The notes beneath the pieces are model-generated. The model was given only the letters and a program-made list of their open reading frames with translations. It did no database searches and had not been told where the DNA came from. A program made the translations under genes and the position numbers. Of a stretch of DNA of 50,650 bases, positions 7,364-16,466 are shown piece by piece. Each line of letters begins with the position of its first letter. The first letter of the stretch is position 1. The DNA lies in NCBI GenBank assembly GCA_934254585.1, contig CAKQLF010000011.1, forward strand, positions 1-50,650, in the 5' to 3' direction. The DNA comes from an uncultured Alphaproteobacteria bacterium (GTDB taxonomy: Bacteria > Pseudomonadota > Alphaproteobacteria > RF32 > CAG-239).

Positions 7364-9505
7364 CTATTTGTTGGCACGAGAAACATAGCTTATGGATTTT
7401 GCCGACTTCAAAGCCGTAACCAAATTGTTAAGCTGTTCCAGATTTTTTACTTCTATATCCAATAGTATTTCAAAATAACTTAATGTGCGGTAGGTGATGT
7501 TAAGATTCATAATGTTGGAGTTGGCTTTTGCCACAATGTTAGCCACATCGGCCAACGCCCCGGGTTCGTTGCTTATCATCAGTTTCAAACGCGCAGTATG
7601 TTTTTCGTTTTCGGCGTCTAAACCCCAGTCTATATCAAGCCAACGTTCCGGTTCTTTTTCATAATTTTTGAGTGACGGACAATCTAAGGTGTGCACCGTT
7701 ACCCCTTTGCCGGTGGTGACAATACCGACAATCCTATCACCCGGAACCGGATGGCAACAACCGGCAAAATGCACAGCCATACCATCTATCAAACCGCGGA
7801 TTTTTAGCGAATCTTTTTTGGCGGTCTCTTTTTTGCTGAAAACAGGCAACTTGATGGAATTTACCATTTTTTCGAGCTTTGATTGTTTGTAAGCCGGATG
7901 CACCGCGCGCAAAACGTCCCAACCGGTCACCAATCCTTCACCGACTTTGGCGTAAATGTCGTCAACCGTTTCGGCCTCAAAGTTAGAAAGCACGTTAACC
8001 AAGCCTTTTTCACTAAATTCCTGCTCTTCGGATTTGAAAAGCTTTTCCAGAATCTCTTTACCAAGAGTGATGAACTGCTCTCTTTTATTGATTCGAATAT
8101 AGCGGCGAATGGCGGCTTTGGCTTTGCCGGTAACCACAAATCTATCCCATTCCAGCGAAGGGTGCTGATTTTTTGAAGTTAAGACTTCAACCTGATCACC
8201 ATTTTGCAAAATTGTGCGCAAAGGCTTGATTTCTCCGTTAATTTTGGCTCCTACACAAGTGTCGCCTACATTTGAGTGCACGGCATAGGCAAAATCAACC
8301 GGAGTGGAACCGACAGGAAGTCCGATTAAATCGCCTTTAGGCGTAAAGCAGAAAACTTGGTCGTTGTACATTTCAAGCTTTGTGTTTTCCAAAAATTCAT
8401 CGGGATTTTGCGCTTGGTCAAGAATTTCCAACAGCTCGCGTATCCAACGGAAATTTTTGCCTTCGGTGCGCTGTCCTTGCTTGTAAGCCCAGTGGGCCGC
8501 CACACCTTTTTCGTTGACTTCGTGCATTTCATAAGTGCGGATTTGCACTTCAATGCGCACATCGAAAGGGCCGATTACACCGGTGTGCAAAGACTGATAA
8601 CCATTTGGTTTCGGGGTGGAAATATAGTCCTTGAAACGGCGCGGTACCATGTGATATTTACTGTGAATAATTCCCAAAGCCTGATAGCAGTCGGCCACGG
8701 TATCTACACATATACGAAATGCCATTATATCGGAAAGCTGTTCAAATGAGGCGTTTTTCAGCTGCATTTTCCGCCATATAGAATAGGGTGATTTTTCGCG
8801 GCCGGTAATTGTACAGTGAACTCCGTTATCCGCCATATCTTTTTCCAACTGACTTATAATTTTCGGGACAATGTCGCTGCCTTGCTCGCGTAAAAAGTTA
8901 AGGCGGGCAACAATAGAATCGTGGGCATCTTTATAAAGTTCGGCAAAGGCTATTTCGTCCATTTCTTCTTTGACTTCCTGCATACCGATACGCTCGGCCA
9001 AAGGGGCGTAAATGTCCAAGGTTTCTTTGGCAATGCGGGCGCGTTTTTCAGGCGGACAAAAATGCAGAGTACGCATATTGTGTAAACGGTCGGCTAATTT
9101 GATGAGTAATACGCGGATGTCCTCGGACATAGCAAGTAAAAGTTTGCGAAAATTCTCGGCTTGTTTGCTTGAACCTGATTTTTGCTCAATCATTGCCAAT
9201 TTGGTTAAACCATCTACTAATTGCGCAACTTGGTCGCCAAACAAATTTCTGATTTCTTCAAGAGTGGTGTCCGTGTCTTCAACCGTGTCGTGCAATAAGG
9301 CGGCAATAATCGACGAACTGTCTAATTTGAATTTGGTTAAAATACCCGCTACTTCAATGGGGTGCGAATAATAGGGATCGCCCGAGGTGCGGAGTTGCGA
9401 GCCGTGTTTTTTCAGCGCAAATACATAGGCACGGTTTAAGGCGTCTTCATCAGCGTAAGGATCATAAGATTTTACCAAATCAACAAGTTCATATTGTCTG
9501 AGCAT
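7364..9505 (-). CDS. Bifunctional (p)ppGpp synthetase/hydrolase (Rsh)
   Basis: 713 residues with the full RelA/SpoT layout. The N-terminal HD hydrolase has HPIEVAG and the intact HD motif LLHDTVEDT at about 72-78. The synthetase domain (about 235-350) has GREKSPYSIWRKM and PKPNGYQSLHT. A TGS domain follows (FCFTPKGDLIGLPVGSTPVDFAY-like), then a C-terminal ACT domain (NEPGALADVANIVAKANSN). Both catalytic sites look complete, as in the single Rsh of Alphaproteobacteria. It sets the (p)ppGpp level during starvation. The gene lies 97 bases after rpoZ, but a terminator-like hairpin separates them. AGGA about 10 bases upstream precedes the ATG. Confidence 0.95.
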   Translation of the reverse strand: MLRQYELVDLVKSYDPYADEDALNRAYVFALKKHGSQLRTSGDPYYSHPIEVAGILTKFKLDSSSIIAALLHDTVEDTDTTLEEIRNLFGDQVAQLVDGLTKLAMIEQKSGSSKQAENFRKLLLAMSEDIRVLLIKLADRLHNMRTLHFCPPEKRARIAKETLDIYAPLAERIGMQEVKEEMDEIAFAELYKDAHDSIVARLNFLREQGSDIVPKIISQLEKDMADNGVHCTITGREKSPYSIWRKMQLKNASFEQLSDIMAFRICVDTVADCYQALGIIHSKYHMVPRRFKDYISTPKPNGYQSLHTGVIGPFDVRIEVQIRTYEMHEVNEKGVAAHWAYKQGQRTEGKNFRWIRELLEILDQAQNPDEFLENTKLEMYNDQVFCFTPKGDLIGLPVGSTPVDFAYAVHSNVGDTCVGAKINGEIKPLRTILQNGDQVEVLTSKNQHPSLEWDRFVVTGKAKAAIRRYIRINKREQFITLGKEILEKLFKSEEQEFSEKGLVNVLSNFEAETVDDIYAKVGEGLVTGWDVLRAVHPAYKQSKLEKMVNSIKLPVFSKKETAKKDSLKIRGLIDGMAVHFAGCCHPVPGDRIVGIVTTGKGVTVHTLDCPSLKNYEKEPERWLDIDWGLDAENEKHTARLKLMISNEPGALADVANIVAKANSNIMNLNITYRTLSYFEILLDIEVKNLEQLNNLVTALKSAKSISYVSRANK

Positions 9506-9529
9506 TGAGCATTATCCTGTCTGTTAATA

Positions 9530-9575
9530 CAAAAAAAGCAAAACATATTCCTACAATAATACGTTTTGCTTTATG
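9530..9575 (-). terminator. Terminator or attenuator between rpoZ and rsh
   Basis: On the minus strand AAAGCAAAAC pairs with GTTTTGCTTT around an imperfect inner stem, followed by seven T. It stands after rpoZ and before rsh, so rsh expression depends on read-through or on a promoter close to its start. Confidence 0.75.
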
Positions 9576-9602
9576 AAATGTTAATTTTTTGGGGGAAGAT
9601 GG

Positions 9603-10070
9603 TTATAAATCTTCATCGTCCAAAGCATCGTCACCCAAATCGGCGTCGTCGTCAAAGTCAATGTCATTGGTGTCCGAATCGAGGCCTAAATCAGAATCAT
9701 CATCTTCTTCATCGCCGCTGATTTGCATAGAATCGTTCAAATCTTCGTCGCTAATCATATCGCTGGAGAACTGACCGTCCATATCGGCTAATTCTTTTTC
9801 AGCGGCCAAAATTTCAACTTCTTCATCTTCTGGCTCTTCAACTTCAACGTATTTTTGCTGTCCCATAACCAATGACTTTTGCAAATCTTCAATGCTTACA
9901 CGGTTTTCCGCGATTTCACGCAATGCAACCACCGAGTTTTTATCATTGTCTCTGTCAACACACAAAGGCGCGCCGGCAGAAATGTCGCGAGCGCGCTGCG
10001 CCGCAACCATTACCAAATCATAGCGGTTAGGAATTTTATCAATACAATCTTCAACAGTAACTCTTGCCAT
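9603..10070 (-). CDS. rpoZ: DNA-directed RNA polymerase omega subunit with acidic tail
   Basis: The first 70 residues are omega: MARVTVEDCIDKIPNRYDLV, then AAQRARDISAG and VVALREIAE. This small subunit assists folding of beta-prime and contributes to ppGpp binding, which suits its place next to rsh. From about residue 72 the protein carries a long acidic extension (EVEEPEDEEVE, then DEEDDDSD, FDDDADLGDD), giving 155 residues instead of the 70-90 of a minimal omega. Alphaproteobacterial omegas often have some acidic tail; this one is long. Its own terminator follows. Confidence 0.93.
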   Translation of the reverse strand: MARVTVEDCIDKIPNRYDLVMVAAQRARDISAGAPLCVDRDNDKNSVVALREIAENRVSIEDLQKSLVMGQQKYVEVEEPEDEEVEILAAEKELADMDGQFSSDMISDEDLNDSMQISGDEEDDDSDLGLDSDTNDIDFDDDADLGDDALDDEDL

Positions 10071-10152
10071 TTTTTATACCTTTTAATTAAAAGTTTATCT
10101 GTTTAGAGTTTATACAGAGTATCTGCCGTAAATGCAAGTTTTTTTTGTAAAA

Positions 10153-11397
10153 TTATGGCACAATTATCGGCGTGCCTAAAAAAACGGAGCCGGTCTGCAG
10201 GAGTTTTTGATATATTTCATTTTTGAAAGGACGTACAGCTTTTATATCTTCGTAGTTAGAAGAAAACATCTGAATTACTGCCTCAATAAAATATTGCTGA
10301 GTTTGTTTTTCTTGCGGTGTGTAATAGCCGTATTGATCTATCATTTTGTTGAAATAGCCTTTTTTCAGAATGTTTAAGGTTGTGACATAGGCATTGTTTT
10401 GACTAACCACGCGGTAGGCTTTCAGCGTTTTATCACAGGTGTAAGCCCAATCATCAAGGCCAAATGCTTCTTTGCCTATAATTTGCTGAAATTCATTGTG
10501 CAAGCCAAGCCATTTTATTTTTCGGGCAATGGTCTGACAAGGATTAACAACACCTTTTAAAAACGTTATATTACTGTCGACACCTTGTTTTCCGTCCCAA
10601 TAACTGAAAAGAAAATTTAAGGAAATCAAACGCACCTCGTTTTCTTTTAGGATAGGTGATTGACGCAAATCTTCAAGCGTGTTTATAAAAGCTTTTACAT
10701 CGGCTTTGGAGAGCGGAGTTGTCGCGTTTGCCGTATAGTGTCTGATGCCGTTTTTTTCTTTTTTTGATGGCTGATTGCTGGCAAAATCGGCAGTGGGAAC
10801 GCGTTTCAAGATATTTTCAATAAATTCTTTTTTTATTTTTACCGGCGCGCGATGCGGACGCTTTTGGGTTTTTTGCGGAAATTCGCGTGAGTTAAGCCCT
10901 TCGCCCCAAACAATTGGCATCAGATATATGTACAGTTCCGGCGAAACAAATTCAATGTCGGGAATTTTAGATAATTTGGAGGCAATATGTTTGGGAAATT
11001 GATTTTTGGTTTCTTTAATTCCCGGAAGATTTAAAATTTTGCCGGACAACCCCGGAACAGTGTGTAAAACCGGACCAATGTAGGGATAAAACGCCGGCGG
11101 AAGTCGTTTTAAATCTTGCAAAAGTAATTCTTCATCGGCATTTTCCAAGCGTTTTTCAATGTTTCCGAAATTCTTGATGCTTTGCGAAAAATCTTTGTCA
11201 AAAATTGGTGGTACATTCCAACTGTAATCATATTTCCAATTATAATCGCTGCTGCTTTGGCGATATTCTTCTTCCACGCGCCAGATAAAAGGCGTTTCTT
11301 CATTTAAATCAACATCGTAAAGGTGTTGCATTTCACTCGAAAACGCAAAACAAGGCGCGCCGGCAAGCATAAAAGTCAAAAGTAGTAAAAAGCGCAT
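10153..11397 (-). CDS. Exported protein of unknown function, 414 aa
   Basis: A clear signal peptide (MRFLLLLTFMLAGAPCFA, then FSS) directs it to the periplasm. The mature part is hydrophilic, with many aromatic residues and Pro and only two Cys far apart in the C-terminal half (NPCQTI and YTCDKT). I see no lipobox, no second membrane segment and no recognised enzyme motif. Shine-Dalgarno AAGGAG precedes the ATG. It is divergent from gcrA across a 127-bp AT-rich region that must hold both promoters. Confidence 0.7.
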   Translation of the reverse strand: MRFLLLLTFMLAGAPCFAFSSEMQHLYDVDLNEETPFIWRVEEEYRQSSSDYNWKYDYSWNVPPIFDKDFSQSIKNFGNIEKRLENADEELLLQDLKRLPPAFYPYIGPVLHTVPGLSGKILNLPGIKETKNQFPKHIASKLSKIPDIEFVSPELYIYLMPIVWGEGLNSREFPQKTQKRPHRAPVKIKKEFIENILKRVPTADFASNQPSKKEKNGIRHYTANATTPLSKADVKAFINTLEDLRQSPILKENEVRLISLNFLFSYWDGKQGVDSNITFLKGVVNPCQTIARKIKWLGLHNEFQQIIGKEAFGLDDWAYTCDKTLKAYRVVSQNNAYVTTLNILKKGYFNKMIDQYGYYTPQEKQTQQYFIEAVIQMFSSNYEDIKAVRPFKNEIYQKLLQTGSVFLGTPIIVP

Positions 11398-11524
11398 ATT
11401 ATTCTCCTTAAACTTAATATAAAAGTGATTTCTTAAAAAAAAGTGATGAAACCAAAGTTTTCGCTAGACATAAAATAAAAAATTTTGTAAAAAATATCAG
11501 ATAACAGCAAAAAGGAGATTGATT

Positions 11525-11989
11525 ATGGCTTGGACTGAAGAAATGGTTGAAGGTTTGCGTCAGATGTGGACTGAAGGTTTGACGGCAAATGAAATTGCCA
11601 AAAGATTGGGCGTTTCAAAAAATTCAATTGTGGGAAAAGTTCATCGTCTTTGCCTGAAAGCTCGTCCGTCGCCAATTAAGAAAAAAGAAGACGAAGCCGA
11701 AACTGAGGTGGTGGAAACGGCCGAGCAACAGCCGGAAACTCCGGTTAAAGTTGTTGAAGAAATTAAAGCAGAAGAAATGCCTGAACCGGTTGTGGAACGT
11801 AAAGTTGAGAAAAAACACAAAGGTAATGGTCATATAAAATTGGTGGAACTCGATAGTCATACTTGCCGTTGGCCGCTGGGTGACCCTCGTGATGAAGATT
11901 TTTGTTTTTGCGGACGTAAGGTGCGTATGGGACAAACTTATTGCGAAGAGCACTCCAATATGGCTTATGTGAAAGCAACCAAAAAATAA
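11525..11989 (+). CDS. gcrA: Cell cycle regulator GcrA
   Basis: 154 residues. The N-terminus (MAWTEEMVEGLRQMWTEGLTA, then NEIAKRLGVSKNSIVGKVHR) is the GcrA helix-turn-helix, which in Caulobacter binds promoters with methylated GANTC and the sigma70 holoenzyme. The middle (about 50-105) is a charged Glu/Lys/Pro linker. The C-terminus has the GcrA motif CRWPLGDP and Cys-rich FCFCGRKVRMGQTYCEEH. I start at the ATG at 11525, 6 bases after AAGGAGA, not at the TTG at 11519. GcrA is nearly confined to Alphaproteobacteria. A terminator follows. Confidence 0.95.
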   Translation: MAWTEEMVEGLRQMWTEGLTANEIAKRLGVSKNSIVGKVHRLCLKARPSPIKKKEDEAETEVVETAEQQPETPVKVVEEIKAEEMPEPVVERKVEKKHKGNGHIKLVELDSHTCRWPLGDPRDEDFCFCGRKVRMGQTYCEEHSNMAYVKATKK

Positions 11990-12007
11990 GTCAGGTAGAA
12001 AGATTTT

Positions 12008-12040
12008 TTTAGAGGTCATATGGTTGACCTCTTTTTTTTT
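12008..12040 (+). terminator. gcrA terminator
   Basis: AGAGGTCA and TGACCTCT form an 8-bp stem, followed by a run of nine T. Confidence 0.9.
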
Positions 12041-12088
12041 AATTATCAGTAATTATATTTCTCAAAACAAATTTGAGGAGATTAATTT

Positions 12089-13234
12089 ATGAAATGTTAT
12101 TTCGGGATTGTTTTGGCCGGCGGTATTTTGCTAGCTTCCGGAGCCAATGCGGCAGGAGCATCGTTAGAAAGTGATTATTTGTCATTAAAAAATTGGCTGA
12201 GTAAGGAATATAATATTGATTATAGCTTAACATATTCTCTTATGGGGCAAAGAACGTCGCCAAGCGGTAAAAATAACGCGGTGCAATCTTATTTGTATCC
12301 GTCTGTAGCTTGGACGACTTTTGACAATAATTATGGTGTCGGTACTCTTAATTTTACCTATAACAGTATTTATTACGGCGGGCATACGGCTGAAAACCTT
12401 GAAGCTAACAGCGGATTTGTGACGCCGATTAATGACTTTGATGCTAAAGAACAGAGTTTTGCCGGACTCTATTATACCTATCAATTTCCGCGGGAATATA
12501 ATTGGCTAACCTTCGGAGCCGGTCAATATAATCTTTATATGTTTGACGGAACGGATTATGATGGTAATCAACAAGTTAATTTTTTGAATTATTCTTTATC
12601 ACAAAACGGCAGTGCCAGTTATGCATCGGCGGGATTGGGTGCCTATTTGCAGGCAACACCTGAGAAATGGCTCTTTGCTGCCGGATTTCAAGACGCCACC
12701 AATATTGAAGCTCCGAGTATCAGAGTGAACAGATTAAAGAAAAAACATTTTACCACGTTTGCGCAAATCGGTTATAATCCGACAATTAAAGGATTGGGCG
12801 ACGGACAATATTCCATAATGTTTTATAATCAGCCGGCAGTTAAAGAACAATTTCCGACAACTAACGGTTGGTCAATAAATATTCAGCAGAACTTAACTGA
12901 AAAATTGGCTGTTTTCGGGCGACTTAACGGGGTTAGCGGACACGTTATTACAACTAATCAAACTTATGCTCTGGGAATGGTTTATAATAATCCTCTCAAC
13001 CGCAACAGCTTAGACCAAATAGGCTTGGCGTACGCCTATAATAAAATAGACGAAACAGCGGTAGGAACAAAAACTTATCATAATGCCGAGCAAGTTATCG
13101 AAACTTATTGGGCGTGGGGAATTTCAAAGTGGGCGACAATTACTCCGGATATTCAGCTTTATATTAATCCGGCTTTGAATCAAAAATCGGATTACGGTTT
13201 GGCCAGTTCTCTAAGATTGACGCTGTTTTTCTGA
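12089..13234 (+). CDS. Outer-membrane porin, OprB-like (carbohydrate-selective)
   Basis: 381 residues with a signal peptide ending in GANAAGA. The mature protein is made of alternating aromatic/hydrophobic short strands (for example GVGTLNFTYNSIYYGG, FGAGQYNLYMF, IMFYNQP) typical of a beta-barrel, and ends RLTLFF with the C-terminal Phe used for outer-membrane insertion. The start SLESDYLSLKNWLSKEYNIDY, the WxxFGAGQYN segment and the overall length resemble the OprB porin family, which passes sugars. A sugar kinase and transporter lie 7 kb away. Shine-Dalgarno GAGGAG precedes the ATG. The family call is from pattern only. Confidence 0.78.
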   Translation: MKCYFGIVLAGGILLASGANAAGASLESDYLSLKNWLSKEYNIDYSLTYSLMGQRTSPSGKNNAVQSYLYPSVAWTTFDNNYGVGTLNFTYNSIYYGGHTAENLEANSGFVTPINDFDAKEQSFAGLYYTYQFPREYNWLTFGAGQYNLYMFDGTDYDGNQQVNFLNYSLSQNGSASYASAGLGAYLQATPEKWLFAAGFQDATNIEAPSIRVNRLKKKHFTTFAQIGYNPTIKGLGDGQYSIMFYNQPAVKEQFPTTNGWSINIQQNLTEKLAVFGRLNGVSGHVITTNQTYALGMVYNNPLNRNSLDQIGLAYAYNKIDETAVGTKTYHNAEQVIETYWAWGISKWATITPDIQLYINPALNQKSDYGLASSLRLTLFF

Positions 13235-13254
13235 CAAATAAATGTTTTTGCTGA

Positions 13255-13296
13255 AAAGATACCGCTGTTTAAGGAGTCGGTATCTTTATTTTTTTG
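13255..13296 (+). terminator. Porin gene terminator
   Basis: AAAGATACCG and CGGTATCTTT form a perfect 10-bp stem with a 13-base loop, followed by A and seven T. Confidence 0.9.
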
Positions 13297-13362
13297 CTTT
13301 ACTTTAGGCAAAAAATAGAGGATTACTAGTTCTGCAATGATTTTTGAAATATTGAGGTGATT

Positions 13363-13893
13363 ATGTTAAAATTAAAACACATTTTATTTGTGTTGGCTCT
13401 TGCCGGATGTACTTCTTCTGAAGTGCCGTTGGTTCCAGGAATTGTGCCGAATACGGCAAAAGAAAAAAAGGTGGTGAAAATTATGCCAAATAATGTTATC
13501 GGTGAAGTTGAACCAATTTATTTACTGCCGATGAAATCTCCGTTTATGTCGCGTATTGATACCGGAGCAACTACTTCTTCTTTAGATGCCGAAGATGTTA
13601 AACCGTTTGAACGTGACGGACGCAAGTGGGTTTCATTTGTGGTGGTGAACCGTGCAACCGGCGAAAAATATACGTTTGAAAAGCCTCTTTTGAAAAATGC
13701 GAAGATTAAACGAATCGGCGAAAGAGAAAAACGCCCGATGGTGGAAATGGAAGTGCGTATGGGGAAAGATGTGTTTAGAGCAAACTTTACAATTGCCGAG
13801 CGTGAAAAGTTTGAATATCAGACTTTGGTGGGGCGAAATGTGCTTTATGGACGAGCTATTGTTGATGTAAGTTTGTCGAATACGCTGAAATAA
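13363..13893 (+). CDS. Lipoprotein with a retropepsin-like DTGA motif (PF05618-type)
   Basis: 176 residues. The lipobox LALAGC near residues 12-17 indicates a lipid-anchored, periplasm-facing protein. The core from about residue 45 (VIGEVEPIYLLP, then RIDTGATTSSLDA, later VGRNVLYGRAIVDV) matches the family named ATP-dependent zinc protease / RimB-like. The DTGA motif followed by TTSSLDA is the hallmark of single-domain retropepsin-like aspartic proteases and no zinc motif is visible, so the family name is probably misleading. The ATG at 13363 is used, with GAGG upstream, rather than the GTG at 13357. It heads a conserved three-gene set with the 7TM protein and the ATP-grasp ligase. Confidence 0.85.
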   Translation: MLKLKHILFVLALAGCTSSEVPLVPGIVPNTAKEKKVVKIMPNNVIGEVEPIYLLPMKSPFMSRIDTGATTSSLDAEDVKPFERDGRKWVSFVVVNRATGEKYTFEKPLLKNAKIKRIGEREKRPMVEMEVRMGKDVFRANFTIAEREKFEYQTLVGRNVLYGRAIVDVSLSNTLK

Positions 13894-13932
13894 TCCGGTA
13901 ATAAGTCGATTTTAGTATGAAAGTTAGGGACT

Positions 13933-15468
13933 ATGCTTAAAAAAATTTTTTCTGTACGCGGTGTGTTGACATTTTTATTGTTGGTTTCTGTGGCAATTGC
14001 CTCGGTGGCGACATATTATAAAATCGTGTATTGGGGGTTTAGTTTCAAACCTCAGGACCGTACTGATGTTTGGACCGTTGACGCTCACGTTTCTTTCAGG
14101 CCGACCGGAGATCCGATTGAGGTTTCTTTGTCCACCCCGCGAATCGGTAAAGAATATAAGATTTTGAGCGAAGATGCCGTGGCTCAGAATTATGCCGTTT
14201 CTACCGACGAAAAAAATCATCGCGTGATAATGAAATCTCCGGCTCGTAAAGGCAAACAAAATCTTTATTATCGAGTAATGATTTATGATAATGAAGATAC
14301 CAGCGGTAAAGAAATTGCTGACAGACCGGCAGCGGTTAATGTGCGCTATGATGACCCTCAACAGGAAGAAATGGTGAAGGCTATTTGGAATTTGGCGGAA
14401 AGTCACGAGGGTGAAACCAGAGCGCAACGCCTGATTTCGATTATTAATGAACAGCCGTTGCCGCCTGAAGTAGATTCATTTTTGCCGGTGCAAAAAAGTC
14501 CGCAGATTATGGCGGAAAAAATTATATTTTTGTTAAACGCCAAAGGTATTCCGGCTCGTGTTGTTCGCGGAGTTAAATTAAGTGAAAAGAAAAAAGCGAC
14601 AGGGGCGGATTTGATGGTTGAAGCTTATGAAGGTTCAAAATGGAAAATTTATGACATCAATACCGGAAAATCCGGACTGCCAAAGAGCTTTGTTATTTTT
14701 CAACGGGGTGGAAATTCCCTGTTAGACGTTTCCGGCGGGGAAGATTCACAAGTTAAGTTTTCGGTTATTAAATCGGTTATATCTTCATTCAAAATGGCGG
14801 GAAGCAGAGCAAAATATGAAAACAGCCGTTGGTTTAATTTCACAATTTATAATTTGCCGTCTTTGGAACAAAATACTTTGAAATGGCTGATGATTTTTCC
14901 GCTGGGAATCTTGCTTATTGTGCTGATGCGTAATGTTATCGGTATTCGCACAATGGGAACTTTTACGCCGATGCTTATTTCAATGTCGTTGGTTAAGACT
15001 GGATTTGTTCCGGGGTTGATTTGCTTTGGTTTGATTATCGGAATCGGACTTTTAATCCGCACAATGCTTACTCGTCTGAATTTATTGTTGGTTCCAAGAA
15101 TTTCTTCGGTGGTGATTTGGGTAATTTTAATTATGCAAATGCTGACAATTTTCGGCTATCAATATAACTTTAATATTGCTTCTTCGGCGGTGTTCTTCCC
15201 GATTATCATTACCGCGTGGATTATTGAGCGCGCTTCTATCACTTGGGAGGAAGAAGGTGTTAAAAACGCTTTGCAGCAAGTTGTGAACAGCTTGTTTGTG
15301 GCTATTGTGACATACGGCGTTATCAGCAGCGAATATATCCGCCACATTATGTTTGCTTTCAATGAATGGAATCTGGTGATTTTGTTTGTAGTTATGCTTT
15401 TGGGCACATATACGGGATATCGTTTGACCGAACTTAAAAGATTTGCACCGATAACAAAAGGGAAATAG
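13933..15468 (+). CDS. Inactive transglutaminase fused to a 7-TM domain
   Basis: 511 residues. An N-terminal membrane anchor (about 8-30) is followed by a periplasmic part of about 270 residues with a transglutaminase-like fold (the stretch QIMAEKIIFLLNAKGIPARVVRGV is characteristic). About seven hydrophobic helices come next (about 315-500; for example WLMIFPLGILLIVLM and VIWVILIMQMLTIFG). The family is described as an inactive transglutaminase joined to seven transmembrane helices; I do not see a Cys-His-Asp triad. It sits 39 bases after the DTGA lipoprotein and 1 base before the ATP-grasp gene, so the three are one operon. Confidence 0.88.
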   Translation: MLKKIFSVRGVLTFLLLVSVAIASVATYYKIVYWGFSFKPQDRTDVWTVDAHVSFRPTGDPIEVSLSTPRIGKEYKILSEDAVAQNYAVSTDEKNHRVIMKSPARKGKQNLYYRVMIYDNEDTSGKEIADRPAAVNVRYDDPQQEEMVKAIWNLAESHEGETRAQRLISIINEQPLPPEVDSFLPVQKSPQIMAEKIIFLLNAKGIPARVVRGVKLSEKKKATGADLMVEAYEGSKWKIYDINTGKSGLPKSFVIFQRGGNSLLDVSGGEDSQVKFSVIKSVISSFKMAGSRAKYENSRWFNFTIYNLPSLEQNTLKWLMIFPLGILLIVLMRNVIGIRTMGTFTPMLISMSLVKTGFVPGLICFGLIIGIGLLIRTMLTRLNLLLVPRISSVVIWVILIMQMLTIFGYQYNFNIASSAVFFPIIITAWIIERASITWEEEGVKNALQQVVNSLFVAIVTYGVISSEYIRHIMFAFNEWNLVILFVVMLLGTYTGYRLTELKRFAPITKGK

Positions 15469-15469
15469 A

Positions 15470-16420
15470 ATGTTTGATTTTTTGAAAGGTTACGTTTCTC
15501 CGCGTCAACTGCGTGAGGCAGGTGTTTTGGGTATGAACGCCCGTAACTACAATATAATAGCGAAATATAACAAACGTTCGCTATATCCGTTGGTTGATGA
15601 CAAAGTGCAAACTAAAAAGCTGGCAAACAGCATTGATATTAACACGCCGCACATGATTGGTTTGGTTGAACATCAATATGAAGTTAAAGATTTGTTGCAA
15701 CAAATTGAAGGACATAGCGAGTTTGTTATAAAGCCGGCTCACGGAAGTGAGGGAAAAGGGGTTTTGGTGATTGCTCATTATGAAAATGGAATTTTCACCA
15801 CCACTTCGGGACGTGTTTTAACCTTTAAAGAAGTTTATCAGCACGTTTCTAACATTTTGAGCGGGTTATATAGTTTGGGCGGACAATATGACGTAGCTTT
15901 AATTGAAGAATTGGTGCATTTTACCGATGTGTTCAAAAATTTCAGTTATCAGGGTATTCCTGATGTGCGTCTGATTGTTTATAAAGGATATCCGGCGTTG
16001 GCAATGACCCGTTTGGCCACTCGCGAATCCAACGGCCGTGCAAATTTGCATCAAGGCGCGGTGGGTGTCGGCCTTTCAATCAAAGACGGCAAGGCGGTTC
16101 AGGCTGTTAGTCATAATCTGCCGATAACTATTCATCCCGATACGGGGGCTAATTTAATGGAATTGCAAATTCCATTGTGGAAGGAACATTTATTGATTGG
16201 CGCGCAAGCTTATGAAATGACCGGTCTTGGTTATTTGGGCGCGGATATTGTTTTGGATAAGGACAGAGGGCCGATGATGTTGGAACTTAACGCTCGTCCG
16301 GGTCTTTCGGTGCAGATAGCCAATGGAAAAGGTTTGCAGCCGATTTTACAAAAAATTGAAGAAACTTATCCCAAAAACTTAACCCCGCAAGAAAGAATCG
16401 ATTTTATCTTGAATAATTAA
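15470..16420 (+). CDS. Alpha-L-glutamate ligase-like ATP-grasp protein
   Basis: 316 residues of the ATP-grasp fold. It opens FDFLKGYVSPRQLREAGVLGMN, has the ATP-binding stretch FVIKPAHGSEGKGVLVI near residues 85-100, the metal/ATP segment VRLIVYKGYPALAMTRL, and the C-terminal MMLELNARPGLSVQIAN with the Glu/Asn pair for magnesium. It belongs with RimK-related ligases that add amino acids such as glutamate to a protein or peptide end. Its start is one base after the stop of the 7TM gene, so translation is likely coupled. A joint role of the operon in envelope peptide modification is inference. Confidence 0.88.
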   Translation: MFDFLKGYVSPRQLREAGVLGMNARNYNIIAKYNKRSLYPLVDDKVQTKKLANSIDINTPHMIGLVEHQYEVKDLLQQIEGHSEFVIKPAHGSEGKGVLVIAHYENGIFTTTSGRVLTFKEVYQHVSNILSGLYSLGGQYDVALIEELVHFTDVFKNFSYQGIPDVRLIVYKGYPALAMTRLATRESNGRANLHQGAVGVGLSIKDGKAVQAVSHNLPITIHPDTGANLMELQIPLWKEHLLIGAQAYEMTGLGYLGADIVLDKDRGPMMLELNARPGLSVQIANGKGLQPILQKIEETYPKNLTPQERIDFILNN

Positions 16421-16466
16421 GGCGGACTTCCTAAATAGGAATGTAGAAAAGAAAGGAAGTATTAAA

